DNA of 64,000 nt, taken from Bradyrhizobium diazoefficiens USDA 110. Its GTDB lineage: Bacteria; Pseudomonadota; Alphaproteobacteria; Rhizobiales; Xanthobacteraceae. Both the position numbers and the translations under genes were made by a program. Position 1 is the first letter of the stretch. Every line of letters begins with the position of its first letter. The notes below the pieces were generated by a model. The model ran no database searches. It was not told where the DNA came from and saw only the letters and a program-made list of their open reading frames with translations. Below are positions 61,750 through 64,000 of the stretch, piece by piece. Location of the stretch: NCBI RefSeq assembly GCF_000011365.1, contig NC_004463.1:1364001-1428000 (forward strand), given 5' to 3'.

Positions 61750-61818
61750 TGACGTCTTCGCGGCGCCGGGCGGGGGGCCCGGCGCCGCGTCGATCTGCTC
61801 GACCAATCCTGTATCCTG

Positions 61819-62004
61819 TCAGTCCGAATGCACGGTGCGGGGATGCCGATCGTGCAGGAGCTTCGCGAGCGGGTCGCGATCCTCGGGGTGCCCTTGTACG
61901 GCGATCTCGAACAGCGATTCCTGAATGTCCCGGGGCATCTCACCCCAGACCGACAGCGCCGCGTGACCAAGCATCAAGGCAAAGCGTTCTTCGTTGACTT
62001 GCAT
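61819..62004 (-). CDS. Small unknown protein
   Basis: 61 residues from the ATG giving MQVNEERFALMLGHAALSVW, with GGAGGATCAGAG just upstream; the 20 extra codons of the longer frame lack such a site. The chain is helical and charged, with WGEMPRDIQESLFEIAV in the middle. Cytoplasmic; no known family. It is convergent with the OmpW gene. Confidence 0.65.
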   Translation of the reverse strand: MQVNEERFALMLGHAALSVWGEMPRDIQESLFEIAVQGHPEDRDPLAKLLHDRHPRTVHSD

Positions 62005-62223
62005 CTCTGATCCTCCGCGCGGGAACAATGCGACATCATACGCATCGTTCCAGATTGCGGCCACGTGCGCCTCGCCGGCTTGCTGCCGAGATCATGCAGT
62101 CTCGCCCTGGCCTCCGCGAATCTGCCAGGCAGGCATCGACACACGCCCGCGCGCCCAAATAAAAACGCGGCGGGGGGCCGCCGCGTTCAAATCCAGCTTG
62201 ACGGTAAATCGGAGGAGGGGGAA

Positions 62224-62916
62224 TTACTCCTCCTCGTCCTGCTTCTTGCCGCCGAGGGTCTTCAGCTTGGCGAACACGGCGTCCACGTTGAGGTCGTCGC
62301 TCGATCGCTCGGCCGGCTCGAACTCGTCCTTCTTGGTGGTCTCCGAGGCCGGCAGCAGGGTCGCGCCGCCATAGGCCGCGTCGATCGGCTTTTCCTTGGC
62401 CGCGCGGGCCACCTCGAAATCGAGCTCGATCTGCGAGCAGAGGCCGAGGGTGACCGGATCGATCGGGGTCAGCGAGGACGTGTTCCAGTGGGTGCGGTCG
62501 CGCACGCTGGCGATCGTGCTCTTGGTGGTGCCGACCAGGCGCATGATCTGGGCGTCCTTGAGCTCCGCATGGTTGCGCAGCAGCCAGAGGATTGCGCTCG
62601 GGCGCTCGTGGCGGCGCGAGACCGGGGTGTAGCGCGGGCCCTTGCGCTTGGGCTGCGGCGGCAGCACGACCTTGCTCTCCTGGAGGCGGAGGCGGTAATC
62701 CGGGTTCTTCTCACCCTTCTCGATCTCCTCGCGGGTGAGCTGGCCGTTGGAGAGGGGATCCATGCCCTTGATGCCCTGGGCGGCGTCGCCGTCGGCGATC
62801 GCGCGCACCTCGAGGGGATGCATCTTGGTGAAATCGGCGACCTGGTCGAAGGTCAGCGCGGTGTTGTCGAGCAGCCAGACGGCGGTCGCCTTGGGCATCA
62901 GAGGTGCGTTGCTCAT
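62224..62916 (-). CDS. trcR: TrcR-type cell-cycle transcriptional regulator (DUF1013)
   Basis: 230 residues from the ATG giving MSNAPLMPKATAVWLLDN. TALTFDQVADFTKMHPLEVRA and the helix-turn-helix-like LKDAQIMRLVGTTKSTIASV are the DUF1013 signature; the Caulobacter member TrcR regulates cell-cycle genes. The C-terminus is charged and low-complexity (KKQDEEE). It is divergent from ispH. Confidence 0.9.
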   Translation of the reverse strand: MSNAPLMPKATAVWLLDNTALTFDQVADFTKMHPLEVRAIADGDAAQGIKGMDPLSNGQLTREEIEKGEKNPDYRLRLQESKVVLPPQPKRKGPRYTPVSRRHERPSAILWLLRNHAELKDAQIMRLVGTTKSTIASVRDRTHWNTSSLTPIDPVTLGLCSQIELDFEVARAAKEKPIDAAYGGATLLPASETTKKDEFEPAERSSDDLNVDAVFAKLKTLGGKKQDEEE

Positions 62917-63171
62917 GGCAAATCTCCTTTGTGCTTCGCCCACCCCTTTGGAGGCGAAGCCGGTGGTCATCAGCGATGACTGGGAATTCGCGCTATATAA
63001 GCCCGGAGGGGCTAGCCACGCAATGGTTCTGCTATAGATAGTGCCTTGACAGCGCCCGAAAGGGGGCCCAATTCCCTCTGAAGTCGCTGTAAGCCCGTAC
63101 CCTAAGCCCTATTCATCCATCGACCGCTTCCCGCCCCATTCGGCGAGGTGATTCGGTCCCGAGATCGCTCA

Positions 63172-64000
63172 ATGTCAGCCAAACCAGACCTGAAGATCGT
63201 GCTTTGTTCTCCCCGCGGCTTCTGCGCCGGGGTGGTCCGGGCGATCGACACCGTGGAACGGGCGCTCGATAAATACGGCGCCCCCGTCTATGTTCGCCAT
63301 GAGATTGTGCACAATAAATACGTCGTCGATGGGTTGAAGAAGAAGGGCGCCATCTTCGTCGAGGAGCTGGCCGAAATCCCGGAAAGTACCACCGCGCCGG
63401 TCGTATTCTCGGCCCATGGCGTGCCGAAATCGGTTCCCGCCGACGCCCAGTCCCGCAATTTGTTCTCGCTGGACGCGACCTGCCCGCTGGTGACCAAGGT
63501 CCACCGCGAGGCGGCGATCCACTTCAAGCGCGGCCGCGAGATCTTCCTGATCGGCCATTCCCATCACCCCGAGGTGGTCGGCACGCTCGGCCAGCTCCCC
63601 GTCGGCGCCGTCACCCTGATCGAGACCGCCGAGGACGCCAAGACCATCACCCCGAAGGACCCCAACAACCTCGCCTTCGTGACCCAGACCACACTGTCGA
63701 TCGACGACACCGCGGAGATCGTCGCGCTGCTCAAGGAGCGTTTCCCGAACATCAACGGGCCGCACAAGGAAGACATCTGCTACGCCACCACCAACCGCCA
63801 GCTCGCGGTGAAGAAGGTGGCGCCGGTGGTGGACGCCCTGATCGTGGTCGGTGCGCCGAATTCGTCGAACTCGCAGCGCCTGCGCGAGGTCGCCGAGCGT
63901 GAAGGCTGCCCGATCGCGGTGCTGGCGCAGCGCGCCGCCGACCTCGACTGGAAGCGGTTCGAAAACATCACCAGCCTCGGCATCACCGCGGGCGCCTCGG
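63172..64000 (+). CDS. ispH: 4-hydroxy-3-methylbut-2-enyl diphosphate reductase, 3' partial
   Basis: Starts at the ATG at 63172 and runs off the window; about 276 of the usual ~310-320 residues are present. IspH (LytB) makes isopentenyl and dimethylallyl diphosphate in the last MEP-pathway step with a 4Fe-4S cluster. Cluster cysteines are seen in SPRGFCAGV (Cys18), DATCPLV and [11 protein letters not shown]; substrate-binding histidines in VRHEIVHNK and FSAHG. A possible -35 TTGACA lies at 63046-63051, ~120 bases upstream; the matching -10 is poor. Confidence 0.96.
   Translation, partial: MSAKPDLKIVLCSPRGFCAGVVRAIDTVERALDKYGAPVYVRHEIVHNKYVVDGLKKKGAIFVEELAEIPESTTAPVVFSAHGVPKSVPADAQSRNLFSLDATCPLVTKVHREAAIHFKRGREIFLIGHSHHPEVVGTLGQLPVGAVTLIETAEDAKTITPKDPNNLAFVTQTTLSIDDTAEIVALLKERFPNINGPHKEDICYATTNRQLAVKKVAPVVDALIVVGAPNSSNSQRLREVAEREGCPIAVLAQRAADLDWKRFENITSLGITAGAS

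Noticed and set aside
1..64000. CRISPR arrays, rRNA genes, insertion-sequence transposases, replication origins
   Set aside because: No regularly spaced direct repeats, rRNA sequence, or DDE transposase reading frames were seen; the only mobile-DNA signature is the tRNA-Phe island.

Overview
The window is chromosomal DNA from an alphaproteobacterium that looks like Bradyrhizobium or a close relative in the Nitrobacteraceae. The signs are high GC, dense overlapping genes, the neighbourhood DUF2948 / hisD / UPF0262 / low-Mr phosphatase / maf / yacG / tRNA-Phe, a TrcR-type (DUF1013) regulator divergent from ispH, and many short palindromic interspersed repeats. Species identity is inference; no 16S gene is present.

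Layout. 1-6.4 kb: the end of a cyclic-nucleotide-domain FAD oxidoreductase, an EthD-like protein, a small membrane protein, an alpha/beta hydrolase, then a TetR regulator divergent from two NAD(P)-binding enzymes, with a clear palindromic operator between them. 5.98-10.4 kb: a conserved housekeeping run (DUF2948, hisD, UPF0262, phosphatase, maf, yacG) ending in tRNA-Phe(GAA).

10.37-19.47 kb: a small integrated island, flanked by a 20-bp direct repeat made of the tRNA-Phe 3' end. Its tyrosine integrase is broken. The N-terminal part lies beside the tRNA and the catalytic part lies 2.2 kb away. The piece between them (core-binding domain) is replaced by a cassette encoding a TPR protein and two tightly coupled unknown proteins. 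The rest of the cargo is a secreted thermonuclease-like protein, a 593-residue protein with five Cys/His repeats joined to a PD-(D/E)XK-like nuclease domain, a helical protein of unknown function, a proteasome-beta-like Ntn-hydrolase candidate and a further unknown protein. This is the best place in the window to look for an undescribed (possibly anti-phage) system; a defence role is inference.

19.5-27.7 kb: a complete malonate-utilisation locus. mdcA-C-D-E-G-B-H run leftward with overlapping ends, and madL-madM-mdcY (transporter plus GntR regulator) run rightward from a shared promoter region with repeated operator-like half-sites. Malonate enters through MadLM and is decarboxylated on the MdcACDE enzyme. 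Its ACP prosthetic group is made by MdcB, attached by MdcG and charged by MdcH.

27.9-49.5 kb: metabolic and envelope genes: a Tat-type class V aminotransferase-fold protein, a VRDHR-repeat mini-protein, a nitrobindin-like protein, a RibD-fold reductase, an amine oxidase, a His/Tyr/Gly-rich secreted protein, an isochorismatase, DUF3088, an acyl-CoA synthetase, an oleate hydratase, an orphan sensor kinase, a CoA-transferase pair, a TTC38-like protein, an aldo/keto reductase, a thioesterase, a Nudix hydrolase and several secreted proteins. 48.5-52.2 kb: a TAXI-type TRAP transporter operon (binding protein, fused permease, DUF1850). 52.2-64 kb: an SDR, membrane proteins, a CPA1 antiporter, two tandem TPR-LprI paralogues, prpE, a lipoprotein, an OmpW-like porin, trcR and the start of ispH, which runs off the right edge.
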